Source: Acidobacteriota bacterium (lineage in GTDB: Bacteria; Acidobacteriota; Vicinamibacteria; Vicinamibacterales; UBA2999). Taken from it: DNA of 35,260 nt. The DNA lies in NCBI GenBank assembly GCA_016192845.1, contig JACPTI010000007.1, positions 1 to 35,260 on the forward strand, in the 5' to 3' direction. The stretch's first letter is position 1, and each line of letters starts with the position of its first letter. The notes under the pieces were generated by a model. The model did not search any database. It was not told where the DNA came from and worked only from the letters and a program-made list of their open reading frames with translations. Position numbers and translations under genes: made by a program. Below, piece after piece: positions 1-9,200 of the stretch.

Positions 1-1137
1 GAGCGGCAGAAGATCCTCGATGAGCTCGCCGAGCTGCTGAAGCTGATCGAGCGGCTGCTCGCGATCCTCTCGAGCGAGCGGCTGCTGATGCAGATCATCG
101 TCGACGAGCTGAAGGCCGTCCGCGACAAGTACGGCGACGACCGGCGGACCGAGATCCTGCCCGAGGAAGGCGAGTTCCGGATCGAAGACCTGATCGCCGA
201 GGAAGACATGGCGATCACCGTCAGCAACACCGGCTACATCAAGCGGACGGCGATTACGAGCTACCGGAACCAGCGCCGGGGCGGCAAGGGCCGGATCGGG
301 ATGCGGACGCGCGAGGAGGATTTCGTCAGCCACCTCTTCGTCGCCTCCACGCACGCCTACATCATGATCTTCTCGGATCGCGGGCGCGCGTACTGGCTGA
401 AGGTCCACGAGATCCCGGACGTCGGGCCCGACGGCCGCGGGAAGGCCATCGCCAACCTCGTGTCGATGGAGGAAGGCGAGCGCATCGCGGCGCTCCTGGC
501 GGTGAAGGAATTCGAGGCCGACAAGTTCGTCGTCATGGGCACGCGCCGCGGGGTCGTCAAGAAGACGGAGCTCGCCTCGTTCAGCAACCCGCGGGCCGGC
601 GGGATCATCGCGATGGGCGTCGAGGCAGGCGATTCGGTGATTGCGGCTCAGGTGTCCGACGGCAAGGGCGAGATCTTCATCGGCACCCGCGACGGCATGT
701 CGATCCGCTTCAAGGAGGACGACGTCCGGCCGATGGGGCGGACGGCGTACGGCGTGCGCGGCATCTCGCTCCGCGACGGAGACGCCGTGGTGGCGATGGA
801 GGTGCTGCGACCGGGCGGGACGATCCTGTCGGTGACCGAGCAGGGCTACGGCAAGCGCACCGAGCTCGACGAGTACCGGGTGCAGTCGCGCGGCGGCCTC
901 GGCATCATCAACATCCAGACGACCGAGCGCAACGGCATGGTGGTCGGCATCGCGCAGGTGACCGATGACGACGAGCTGATGCTGATCACGCAGCAAGGCA
1001 AGATCCTGCGCATGCCGGCAAAGGACATCCGGACGATCGGCCGTGCCACGCAGGGCGTGAAGCTGATCGACATCGAAGGCGACGACCGGGCAGTCTCGAT
1101 CGCGAGACTTGCCGAGAAAGACGAGGACGAGGCCTAG
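1..1137 (+). CDS. gyrA: DNA gyrase subunit A, C-terminal part (5' truncated by window)
   Basis: The reading frame is open from base 1, so the N-terminal breakage-reunion domain lies outside the window. The visible 378 codons begin in the coiled-coil tower (helical ERQKILDELAELLKLIERLL) and continue into the six-bladed DNA-wrapping beta-pinwheel. The GyrA-box QRRGGKG is at bases 271-291; this motif distinguishes GyrA from ParC and is needed for positive wrapping and negative supercoiling. Blade-type repeats follow (for example TRRGVVKKTELASF, TEQGYGKRTELDEY, TQQGKILRMPAKDI). The C-terminus is acidic (EKDEDEA). Known role: with GyrB, ATP-dependent negative supercoiling of cytoplasmic DNA. No strong terminator hairpin follows the stop. 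Confidence 0.97.
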   Translation, partial: ERQKILDELAELLKLIERLLAILSSERLLMQIIVDELKAVRDKYGDDRRTEILPEEGEFRIEDLIAEEDMAITVSNTGYIKRTAITSYRNQRRGGKGRIGMRTREEDFVSHLFVASTHAYIMIFSDRGRAYWLKVHEIPDVGPDGRGKAIANLVSMEEGERIAALLAVKEFEADKFVVMGTRRGVVKKTELASFSNPRAGGIIAMGVEAGDSVIAAQVSDGKGEIFIGTRDGMSIRFKEDDVRPMGRTAYGVRGISLRDGDAVVAMEVLRPGGTILSVTEQGYGKRTELDEYRVQSRGGLGIINIQTTERNGMVVGIAQVTDDDELMLITQQGKILRMPAKDIRTIGRATQGVKLIDIEGDDRAVSIARLAEKDEDEA

Positions 1138-1164
1138 TCGAGGGGCTTTTCACTGCTCACGGAA

Positions 1165-1180
1165 CACCGAGGCACCGAGA
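1165..1180 (+). repeat. Left arm of 16-bp inverted repeat (pair 2287-2302)
   Basis: CACCGAGGCACCGAGA recurs as a perfect reverse complement at 2287-2302. The two arms bracket 1.1 kb holding one unknown gene (1220-2005). The motif is itself internally repetitive (CACCGAG units). No transposase is present between the arms, so this is either a non-autonomous element or two independent copies of a dispersed repeat. Confidence 0.6.
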
Positions 1181-1219
1181 CACAGAGGTTTAAATCTCGT
1201 CTATTTCGACCGAGGATAA

Positions 1220-2005
1220 ATGGACTGGCTTAAAGCAGGACTCGTCGGTGCTGCCGTGCTTGGCGCCTTCTTAGTTGGCGGCGCTTGGTGGCTCGTTGGC
1301 CGTGAGTATCGCAAGGAGCATCCACAAACCGTGGCGGCAGAACTGCTGCCGAAGAGTGAGGAAGACCCTGCCGAGAAGGTGCCGCCTCAATCGGTAGAGG
1401 CCAATGCGCCCAGAGATGCTTCGTCGAGTGCTGCGTCAACAGGTGGCGTGGTCCAAAGGATCGAGAGCAACCAGTCCCCCGGCGCGAATGTTTATCAGGC
1501 CGGCAGAGACATCATCATCACAGCGCCCGCTGCGGTCGAAGAGTCACGAATACGTTCGCTCACTCTTGAGGTGCGCCTAACCTGCGTCCTGAAGGAGCTA
1601 CACGGGGACCTTCCACCAGACGAAGTCCCCTTCATGCCGTTCGGCGATGCGAACGCCTACTTGGAGGGTCCGGTGGGTCGGCAACGACTGACGTTCTCTT
1701 CGCCTGTGCGTTTCCGGCGACTGTCAGACAACAGGATTGTTGTGATCAACCGATTCGCCCTAGATTCAGCTGGTGATCTCATCAATCAACCTACGCATGT
1801 TTTGGCGAACTACCGGAACGTAATTGCCCCCGTGATCACGATAGTGTGGGGCAAGGAGTTCGAGAAGATGACGCTGCTAGAGTTGTCGTTGTCGCTCAAT
1901 GGAGGGAACCCCGCTTACTACAGCTGGCCGTACGATGTGCCCTTTCAAACCGGCCCCGTATTCACCGTTCCGTTCGCCAACTTCAAAGAAGAACTCGGCT
2001 TATAG
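1220..2005 (+). CDS. Unknown membrane-anchored protein with GRDI-type motif
   Basis: A 261-residue protein of unrecognised family. Residues 5-27 form a hydrophobic anchor (LKAGLVGAAVLGAFLVGGAW) followed by charged residues, then a Ser/Ala/Pro/Glu-rich linker (about 35-75). Next comes SPGANVYQAGRDIIITAP, which resembles the short beta-repeat (QAGRDI-x-I) seen as a linker in many bacterial conflict or NACHT-type proteins; that likeness is from memory of the motif and is not proof of function. The C-terminal 160 residues look like a beta-rich globular domain. Codon use is less GC-biased than in gyrA or pcrA (for example aac, ttc, cta, ata), which suggests a foreign origin. The gene sits inside the 16-bp inverted repeat at 1165/2287. 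ATG 1220 is the first in-frame start; no strong ribosome site is visible. Confidence 0.7.
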   Translation: MDWLKAGLVGAAVLGAFLVGGAWWLVGREYRKEHPQTVAAELLPKSEEDPAEKVPPQSVEANAPRDASSSAASTGGVVQRIESNQSPGANVYQAGRDIIITAPAAVEESRIRSLTLEVRLTCVLKELHGDLPPDEVPFMPFGDANAYLEGPVGRQRLTFSSPVRFRRLSDNRIVVINRFALDSAGDLINQPTHVLANYRNVIAPVITIVWGKEFEKMTLLELSLSLNGGNPAYYSWPYDVPFQTGPVFTVPFANFKEELGL

Positions 2006-2286
2006 CGACGGGCGAACGCCGTCTCGTACGTCCGTCACCGCCGGAAATCGCGCCGGACCGATTCCGCGCCGCGCGTTCGGGCCGCGTGATCTCACGATCC
2101 GTGAGGGAGGAAGTACGTCAAGCGGTGCTTTCCACGATGGCAGGCGTTGGGATTGGGCATTACGCGCGGCGAGAGCTTCAGAGTACGAGGTCCGATGCGA
2201 TTTCCCGCCGCGCGGAGCCGGCCGCCGGCCGAGGGTCGGCTGCGGCGGTGGCATGCGTGAGCAACTCGAAAACAAGAATAGTATTT
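2006..2286. other. Gene-free stretch inside the inverted repeat
   Basis: No convincing gene was found. An in-frame stretch around 2110-2265 on the plus strand reads as a basic peptide ending near 2265, but it has no start codon and no recognised family; it may be gene debris. No hairpin terminator is evident after the 2005 stop. Confidence 0.35.
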
Positions 2287-2302
2287 CTCGGTGCCTCGGT
2301 GT
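2287..2302 (-). repeat. Right arm of 16-bp inverted repeat (pair 1165-1180)
   Basis: Perfect reverse complement of 1165-1180. It overlaps the GTG start (2291) of the following lipoprotein gene, so the repeat may have supplied the present start codon or replaced the original upstream sequence. Confidence 0.6.
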
Positions 2303-2698
2303 CTCGGCGTTTTGTGGGGGCCTGTTGTGCTCGGTGCCCTCAGCTCCGCCTGCGTCTGGCCATCCCCCGAGCGCCAGTTCCTGATCGATTTCTTCCAGGC
2401 GTGCCGCGTCTACGACACGACCGTGCTCGCCAGGCTCGCCACCGTCCCGTGCAACCCGCGCGCGGACGGCATCGTGCAGAGCTTCGACATCGTGCGCGTC
2501 GAGCGGGCGACGGAGGGCGCGGAGGCAGCCCGGCGTGTGACGATTCGCGCGCGGGTGCGCTCCTGGGAGGGAGCGCTGTCGGAGCGCACGATGACCCTCG
2601 GCCTGGAGCGGCGCGACGGTCAGTGGATGGTGACGAGCCTCACGCCACCTCCAGCTTCGCAAACTTCGCCCGCAGCGTCTTCTGCCCCACCGAGGTGA
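2291..2698 (+). CDS. Small putative lipoprotein
   Basis: A 135-residue product of unknown function. The N-terminus carries a short hydrophobic stretch ending in a lipobox-like LSSAC (Cys at about residue 21), which predicts export and lipidation. The mature part (FLIDFFQACRVYDTTVLARLA ... LERRDGQWMVTSLTPPP) resembles small NTF2-like or DUF4878-type lipoproteins in which a phosphorylation-free globular domain ends in the pattern DGQWMV; this is a loose resemblance only. GTG 2291 lies in the inverted repeat arm; TTG 2312 is an alternative start that still leaves a lipobox. The 3' end overlaps pcrA by 59 bp on the opposite strand, so the real C-terminus may be partly fortuitous. Confidence 0.6.
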   Translation: MPRCLGVLWGPVVLGALSSACVWPSPERQFLIDFFQACRVYDTTVLARLATVPCNPRADGIVQSFDIVRVERATEGAEAARRVTIRARVRSWEGALSERTMTLGLERRDGQWMVTSLTPPPASQTSPAASSAPPR

Positions 2699-4922
2699 AC
2701 CGCACCACCAGCTTGGCGTCGTCGTCGAGCGGCTCGATGCTGAGGACGGTCCCTTCGCCGAACTTCGGGTGCCGCACGCGGACGCCCGGCCGCAGCCCTT
2801 CCGGCACCGACTGATCTCCGTCCTCGCAGGCGTAGAGCGCCGGCTCCTCCCGCACCCGGGCGCCGCGGGGCGGGCCCTTTCCGGCCCGCCGCCCGTATGG
2901 TCCGCCCCGGAACTGTGCGAACGACGACTGGTACGGCGAGACGAGACCGGACGGGACCTCCTCCATCAGCTCGCGGGGGATCTCGTCGATGAAGCGCGAG
3001 GGCTCGGTCGACTGATACTCGCCGAACACCCGCCGGCGCGCCGCCGAGATAAGTACCAGCCGCCGCTCGGCCCGCGTGATGCCGACGTAGCAGAGCCGCC
3101 GCTCCTCTTCGAGCTCCGCTTCCTCGTCTGTCGAGCGCGAATGCGGAAACAACCCCTCCTCGAGGCCGGTCATCACGACAATCGGAAACTCCAGCCCCTT
3201 GGCGCTGTGCAGCGTCATCATCAGCACTCGCGCGTGCCTCGAGCCGGCTTCCTCGTCTGCATCCGAAAGGAGCGAGAGCTGGTCGACGAAGCCGGCGAGC
3301 GACGGCTCCGGCGGCCGCGTTTCGTATTCGCGGGCCGCGGAGACGAGTTCCATCAGGTTCTCGATGCGGCTTTCGGCCTCCTCGCTGCGTTCCTCGCGCA
3401 GGTCTTTGAGGTAGCCGCTCTGGTCGATCACCTTGCCCAGGGCGGTGGAGACCGACTCCCGGCTCGCCATCTCGGTGAGCCCCATGATCAGGTCACGGAA
3501 GGCGGCCAGCGAGGCGACGGCTCGCGGTGCCGGGACGCGGTGATCGACGGCATAGAGGAGGCGCGACCAGAGCGAATCGACGGGCGCGGCGCCCACCCCC
3601 GCTGCGTCGAGCAATGGCGCCGGGTCCCCGGCGCCCCGCAACACCAGCCCCTCCAGCGACTCCATCACCGCCTTGCCGATGCCGCGTGCCGGGACGTTGA
3701 TGACGCGGCGCAGGCTGACGTTGTCGTGCGGGTTCAACACGAGCTTCAGGTACGCGAGCGCGTCCTTCACCTCCTTCCGCTCGTAGAACCGCACGCCCCC
3801 GATGATCTTGTAGTCGGTGCCCGACCGCCGCAACGCGTCTTCAAGCGTGCGCGACTGCGCGTTGGTGCGGTACAGAATCGCCACCGTGTTCTCGATGTCC
3901 TCGTGGAGCGCCTCGCGGGCGGTGCGGGCGACGAAATCGGCCTCGTCCAGGTCGTCGCCGGCGCGGTAGTACAGCACGCGCGCGCCGCCGGCCCGATCGG
4001 TGTAGAGCCGCTTTTCCTTCCGGTTCCGGTTCTGCGAGATGACGGCAGTGGCCGCGTCGAGAATCACCTGGGTCGAGCGGTAGTTGCGCTCGAGGCGGAC
4101 GATCTTCGCCTCGGGGAAGTCGTGCTCGAAGTCGAGGATGTTCCGCAGGTCGGCTCCGCGCCACTTGTAGATCGACTGGTCCGGATCACCGACGACACAG
4201 ACGTTGCGGTGCCGTGAGGCGAGCCGTTGGACGAGCAGGTACTGCGGCCGGTTCGTGTCCTGGTACTCGTCGACCATCAGATAGCGGAACTTCTCGCTGT
4301 ACCGCTGGCGCACCACGTCCGCGCGTTCGAAGAGCTCCACGGTCTTCAGCAGCAGGTCGTCGAAATCGAGGGCATTGGCCTCCCTGAGCGCACGCAGATA
4401 GCGCTCGTACAGGGCGCCGGTCTGCTGGTCGCGCGGGCTCCAGGCGTTGGCCGTGAAGGCGTCCGGCCCCTCCATCCGGTTCTTCGCGTGGCTGATGCGC
4501 GCCAGCGCGACCCGCGGCTGCACGGCCGAGTCGTCCGTGCCTAGCTCGCGCATCGCCTGCTTGATGACGGCGAGCTGGTCCGTGGCGTCGTAGATGACGA
4601 AGTCGCGCGACAGCCCCACGTGCGGCGCCTCGCGGCGCAGCAGCCGCGCGCAGAGCGCGTGGAACGTCGAGATCCACAGGTGTCGGCAGTCGATGCCGAC
4701 GAGCGTCTCAACGCGCGTCCGCATCTCCTCGGCGGCCTTGTTGGTGAACGTGACGGCCAGGATCCGATCGGGCGCGCACGCCTCGGTGCTGATCAGATAC
4801 GCGATCCGGTGGGCGATGACGCGCGTCTTGCCCGACCCGGCTCCCGCGAGAATCAGGAGCGGGCCGTCGGTGTGGAGAACGGCGTCCTGCTGCTCGGGAT
4901 TGAGGCTTGCGAGGAGATCCAA
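2640..4922 (-). CDS. pcrA: ATP-dependent DNA helicase PcrA/UvrD
   Basis: A 760-residue superfamily 1A 3'-5' helicase acting in nucleotide excision and mismatch repair and in clearing recombination intermediates or stalled transcription. All signature motifs are visible: Q-motif LNPEQQDAV, Walker A AGAGSGKT (about 27-34), Ia AVTFTNKAAEEM, II DEYQDTN, III VGDPDQSIYKWRGAD, IV LERNYRST, V TLHSAKGLEFPIVV and VI YVGITRAERRL. A C-terminal Tudor-like domain (VRHPKFGEGTVLSIE ... VGQKTLRAKFAKLEVA) favours PcrA. The start is TTG at 4922, giving the standard MDLLASLNPEQ N-terminus; a nearby ATG (4930) is out of frame. It is the last gene of the rsmI-glmU-glmS-pcrA leftward block, separated from glmS by REP-like repeats. 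Confidence 0.95.
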   Translation of the reverse strand: MDLLASLNPEQQDAVLHTDGPLLILAGAGSGKTRVIAHRIAYLISTEACAPDRILAVTFTNKAAEEMRTRVETLVGIDCRHLWISTFHALCARLLRREAPHVGLSRDFVIYDATDQLAVIKQAMRELGTDDSAVQPRVALARISHAKNRMEGPDAFTANAWSPRDQQTGALYERYLRALREANALDFDDLLLKTVELFERADVVRQRYSEKFRYLMVDEYQDTNRPQYLLVQRLASRHRNVCVVGDPDQSIYKWRGADLRNILDFEHDFPEAKIVRLERNYRSTQVILDAATAVISQNRNRKEKRLYTDRAGGARVLYYRAGDDLDEADFVARTAREALHEDIENTVAILYRTNAQSRTLEDALRRSGTDYKIIGGVRFYERKEVKDALAYLKLVLNPHDNVSLRRVINVPARGIGKAVMESLEGLVLRGAGDPAPLLDAAGVGAAPVDSLWSRLLYAVDHRVPAPRAVASLAAFRDLIMGLTEMASRESVSTALGKVIDQSGYLKDLREERSEEAESRIENLMELVSAAREYETRPPEPSLAGFVDQLSLLSDADEEAGSRHARVLMMTLHSAKGLEFPIVVMTGLEEGLFPHSRSTDEEAELEEERRLCYVGITRAERRLVLISAARRRVFGEYQSTEPSRFIDEIPRELMEEVPSGLVSPYQSSFAQFRGGPYGRRAGKGPPRGARVREEPALYACEDGDQSVPEGLRPGVRVRHPKFGEGTVLSIEPLDDDAKLVVRFTSVGQKTLRAKFAKLEVA

Positions 4923-4939
4923 GCCTTCATTCTACCGTC

Positions 4940-5009
4940 GTCGGGTCCGCCTAAAGGCGGACACTACGTACGTAGCATCCGGCTTCAGCCGGACTAAGTT
5001 CAGCCGGAC

Positions 5010-5010
<1 letters not shown>
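4940..5010. repeat. Head-to-head REP-like palindromes between glmS and pcrA
   Basis: Two copies of a 27-nt unit meet head to head over TACGTACGTA. The left copy is on the minus strand (stem GTCCGCC/GGCGGAC), the right one on the plus strand (stem TCCGGC/GCCGGA). A further half-unit (TTCAGCCGGACC, 4999-5010) ends on the glmS stop codon. The stems differ by compensating base changes (G-C versus C-G pairs), so folding appears to be maintained. Related units lie at 17449 and 30583. Likely roles are transcript end protection or attenuation between glmS and pcrA. Confidence 0.8.
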
Positions 5011-6851
<1,841 letters not shown>

Positions 6852-6872
6852 AAGTACACGCCTGGAGGCGAA

Positions 6873-8282
6873 CTAAGTGTTCTCTGTCGCTGTCTTCTTC
6901 CTCCGTTCGACCCAGCCTTCGACGTTCGTCTGGCGTCCGCGCGCGATGCCGAGCGCGCCGGGCGGCACGTCTTCGGTGATGGATGAGCCCGCCGCGACGT
7001 ACGCCCCCTTGCCGATCCGCACCGGCGCGACCAGCTGCGTGTCGCTGCCGATGAACGCGCCTTCTTCGATCACGGTCTGGTATTTCTTCTGCCCGTCGTA
7101 GTTGCACGTGATCGTGCCGGCGCCGACGTTGACGTTGGGCCCGATCGTCGCATCGCCCAGGTAGGACAGGTGATTGGCCTTCGACCCGGCGCCCAACGTT
7201 GTCTTCTTCAGTTCCACGAAATTGCCCACTTTGGCCGCCTCGCCTACCTCCGTCTCCGGGCGCAGGTGCGCGAAAGGACCGATGGAGGCCCCTGCGGCAA
7301 CCCGCGCACCAATGATGAGGCAGAAATTGTGGATCGTCACCCTGTCGGCGAGTTGCGCGTCCGCGATGCGGACGCAGGCGTGAATCTCGCAGGCCGCCCC
7401 GATGCGCGTCTGTCCCTGAATGACCACACCGGGGTGTATCACGGTGTCCTGGCCGATCTGGACGTCCGGGTCGATGTAGGTGGTGGCCGGATCGATCAGC
7501 GTGACGCCGGCCGCCATCAGCTCCTCGTTCTTCGTCTGTCTCATGATAGCGCTCACTTCTGCGAGCTCGGTGCGGCTGTTGACCCCGCGGATTTCGGCGG
7601 GGTCGTCCACGAGAAGAGTTTCCACCGGCCGTTTCCGCCGGCGGTAGATCGCGACAAGGTCCGTCAGGTAGTACTCCCCCTGCGCGTTTCGCGCCGCAAT
7701 CGTGCGCAGCGCATCGAAGAGCGGCGCGAGGTCGAAGGCGTAGATTCCGCTGTTGATCTCCCGTACCCGGCGCTGGGCGGGGGACGCATCGCGCTCCTCG
7801 ACGATCCGCGCGATCCGGCCGTTGGTGCGGACAATCCGGCCGTAGCCGTAAGGCCGCTCCACGATGGCTGTCACGACGGTTGCGGCCGCATTGGCGGCGC
7901 GGTGGGCCCCCAGCAGCCGCTGGAGCGTGGCGGGGCGGAGCAGCGGGACGTCGCCGGACAGCAGGACGACGGTGCCAGTCCGGCCCGCAAGCACGGACTC
8001 CGTCTGCTGGACGGCGTGGGCGGTCCCCAGCTGCGGTTCTTGCACCACGAAGGCCACGTCGGGCCGTTCCCGGAGGTGTCGGCGCACGGCCTCGGCCTGG
8101 TGGCCGACGACGAGGGTGGTGGTGGCAGGGGAGATCGCGGCGGCCGTGCGCAGCACGTGGTCGAGCATGGGCCGGCCGGCAACCGGGTGGAGGACCTTAG
8201 GGAGCGCGGATTTCATTCGCGTGCCTTGACCAGCCGCCAGGATGACGACGTGGATATCAGAGCCGGCAGCGGGACTGGTCAT
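6873..8282 (-). CDS. glmU: Bifunctional GlcNAc-1-P uridyltransferase / GlcN-1-P acetyltransferase
   Basis: A 469-residue enzyme making UDP-GlcNAc for peptidoglycan. The N-terminal nucleotidyltransferase has the signature LAAGQGTRMKSALPKVLHPVAGRPM, and the middle has VQEPQLGTAHAV and LLSGDVPLL. The C-terminal half is a left-handed beta-helix with hexapeptide repeats (IGPFAHLRPETEVGEAAKVGNFVELKK, NHLSYLGDATIGPNVNVGAGTITCNYDG). ATG 8282 was chosen because MTSPAAGSDIHVVILAAG gives the standard N-terminus and forms an ATGA overlap with the upstream rsmI stop; a longer in-frame extension to 8384 would lie inside rsmI. Confidence 0.97.
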   Translation of the reverse strand: MTSPAAGSDIHVVILAAGQGTRMKSALPKVLHPVAGRPMLDHVLRTAAAISPATTTLVVGHQAEAVRRHLRERPDVAFVVQEPQLGTAHAVQQTESVLAGRTGTVVLLSGDVPLLRPATLQRLLGAHRAANAAATVVTAIVERPYGYGRIVRTNGRIARIVEERDASPAQRRVREINSGIYAFDLAPLFDALRTIAARNAQGEYYLTDLVAIYRRRKRPVETLLVDDPAEIRGVNSRTELAEVSAIMRQTKNEELMAAGVTLIDPATTYIDPDVQIGQDTVIHPGVVIQGQTRIGAACEIHACVRIADAQLADRVTIHNFCLIIGARVAAGASIGPFAHLRPETEVGEAAKVGNFVELKKTTLGAGSKANHLSYLGDATIGPNVNVGAGTITCNYDGQKKYQTVIEEGAFIGSDTQLVAPVRIGKGAYVAAGSSITEDVPPGALGIARGRQTNVEGWVERRKKTATENT

Positions 8283-9124
8283 ACACCGGAGTCCTTCATC
8301 CGCTCGATAATTGCGTAGACCTCCTTGGGCGAACGGCCATATTTCCGGGCCAACCCGACGATAGCCGCGCGCCGTCCGACGCACCCGTTAACGGTCGAAC
8401 GACCAAATTCATTCCATATTTCTCTGTCGTTTGCCACACATCCGGCCGGTTTCTTGATCTCGATGGGACCAACAACGATCGTGAACTCCCCGACAGGATT
8501 TGTTAATTGCCCAATAATGTCCGCTGATCGGCCCCTGAGGAATTGCTGGTGGAGCTTAGTCAGCTCACGACCCACCATTATTGGTCGATTACCAAACATA
8601 GAAGCGATCTCGGCGAGGGTCTGTCGAATGCGGTGCGGCACCTCAAAAAACGTAAACGTGTCGGAGACGGTCTGAATTCGCTCCAACCACGCTTTTCGGT
8701 CTTTTGCCCGTGAAGGAGCGAACCCAAAGATCGTCATCGGCTCCATCGGGAAGCCGGACGCGATGGCGGCAACGAGCGGGGCGCTGGCCCCTGGAACTGG
8801 ATCGACGGGAAGGCCCTTCTCGGCGCAGGCGCGCACCAGCTCAACGCCCGGATCGGAAATGCCGGGGGTTCCAGCGTCGCTGACCAGCGCGACCGTGTCG
8901 CCACGCTCGAGGCGTGCGAGGAGCTGCGGCAGCCGGGATCGGATGTTGTGCTGGTGAAAACTGATCGTGGGCCTCGAAATTGCGTAATGGGCGAGGAGTT
9001 TGGCCGTTCGGCGGGTGTCCTCGGCGGCAATCAGATCCGCCTCCCGCAGCACGCGGAGCGCCCGCAGCGTGATGTCCTCGAGATTGCCGATGGGCGTGGA
9101 GACGAGGAACAACGTGCCGGACAT
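8279..9124 (-). CDS. rsmI: 16S rRNA (cytidine1402-2'-O)-methyltransferase
   Basis: A 281-residue SAM-dependent tetrapyrrole-methylase-fold enzyme that 2'-O-methylates C1402 of 16S rRNA. Signatures: GTLFLVSTPIGNLEDITLRALRVL, AEDTRRTAKLL, LVSDAGTPGISDPG, ASGFPMEPMTIFGFAPS, and VGRELTKLHQQFLRG. ATG 9124 gives the standard N-terminus. Overlaps glmU by 4 bp. The 3' half (about 8300-8730) is noticeably AT-richer than the 5' half, which could reflect recombination with a divergent allele. A TACAAT -10-like hexamer lies at 9138-9143 on the minus strand, upstream of the start, but no good -35 was seen. Confidence 0.96.
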   Translation of the reverse strand: MSGTLFLVSTPIGNLEDITLRALRVLREADLIAAEDTRRTAKLLAHYAISRPTISFHQHNIRSRLPQLLARLERGDTVALVSDAGTPGISDPGVELVRACAEKGLPVDPVPGASAPLVAAIASGFPMEPMTIFGFAPSRAKDRKAWLERIQTVSDTFTFFEVPHRIRQTLAEIASMFGNRPIMVGRELTKLHQQFLRGRSADIIGQLTNPVGEFTIVVGPIEIKKPAGCVANDREIWNEFGRSTVNGCVGRRAAIVGLARKYGRSPKEVYAIIERMKDSGV

Positions 9125-9200
9125 CGGGCGGAAAGTTATTGTACCATTGCAAGATGAGCGCTCAGGGAGCGGAGGCAGAGAGCGCCAGCCATGACCAGGC

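Noticed and set aside
6852..6872. glmS ribozyme or riboswitch upstream of glmS
   Set aside because: Only 21 bp separate glmU and glmS, far too short for the ribozyme.
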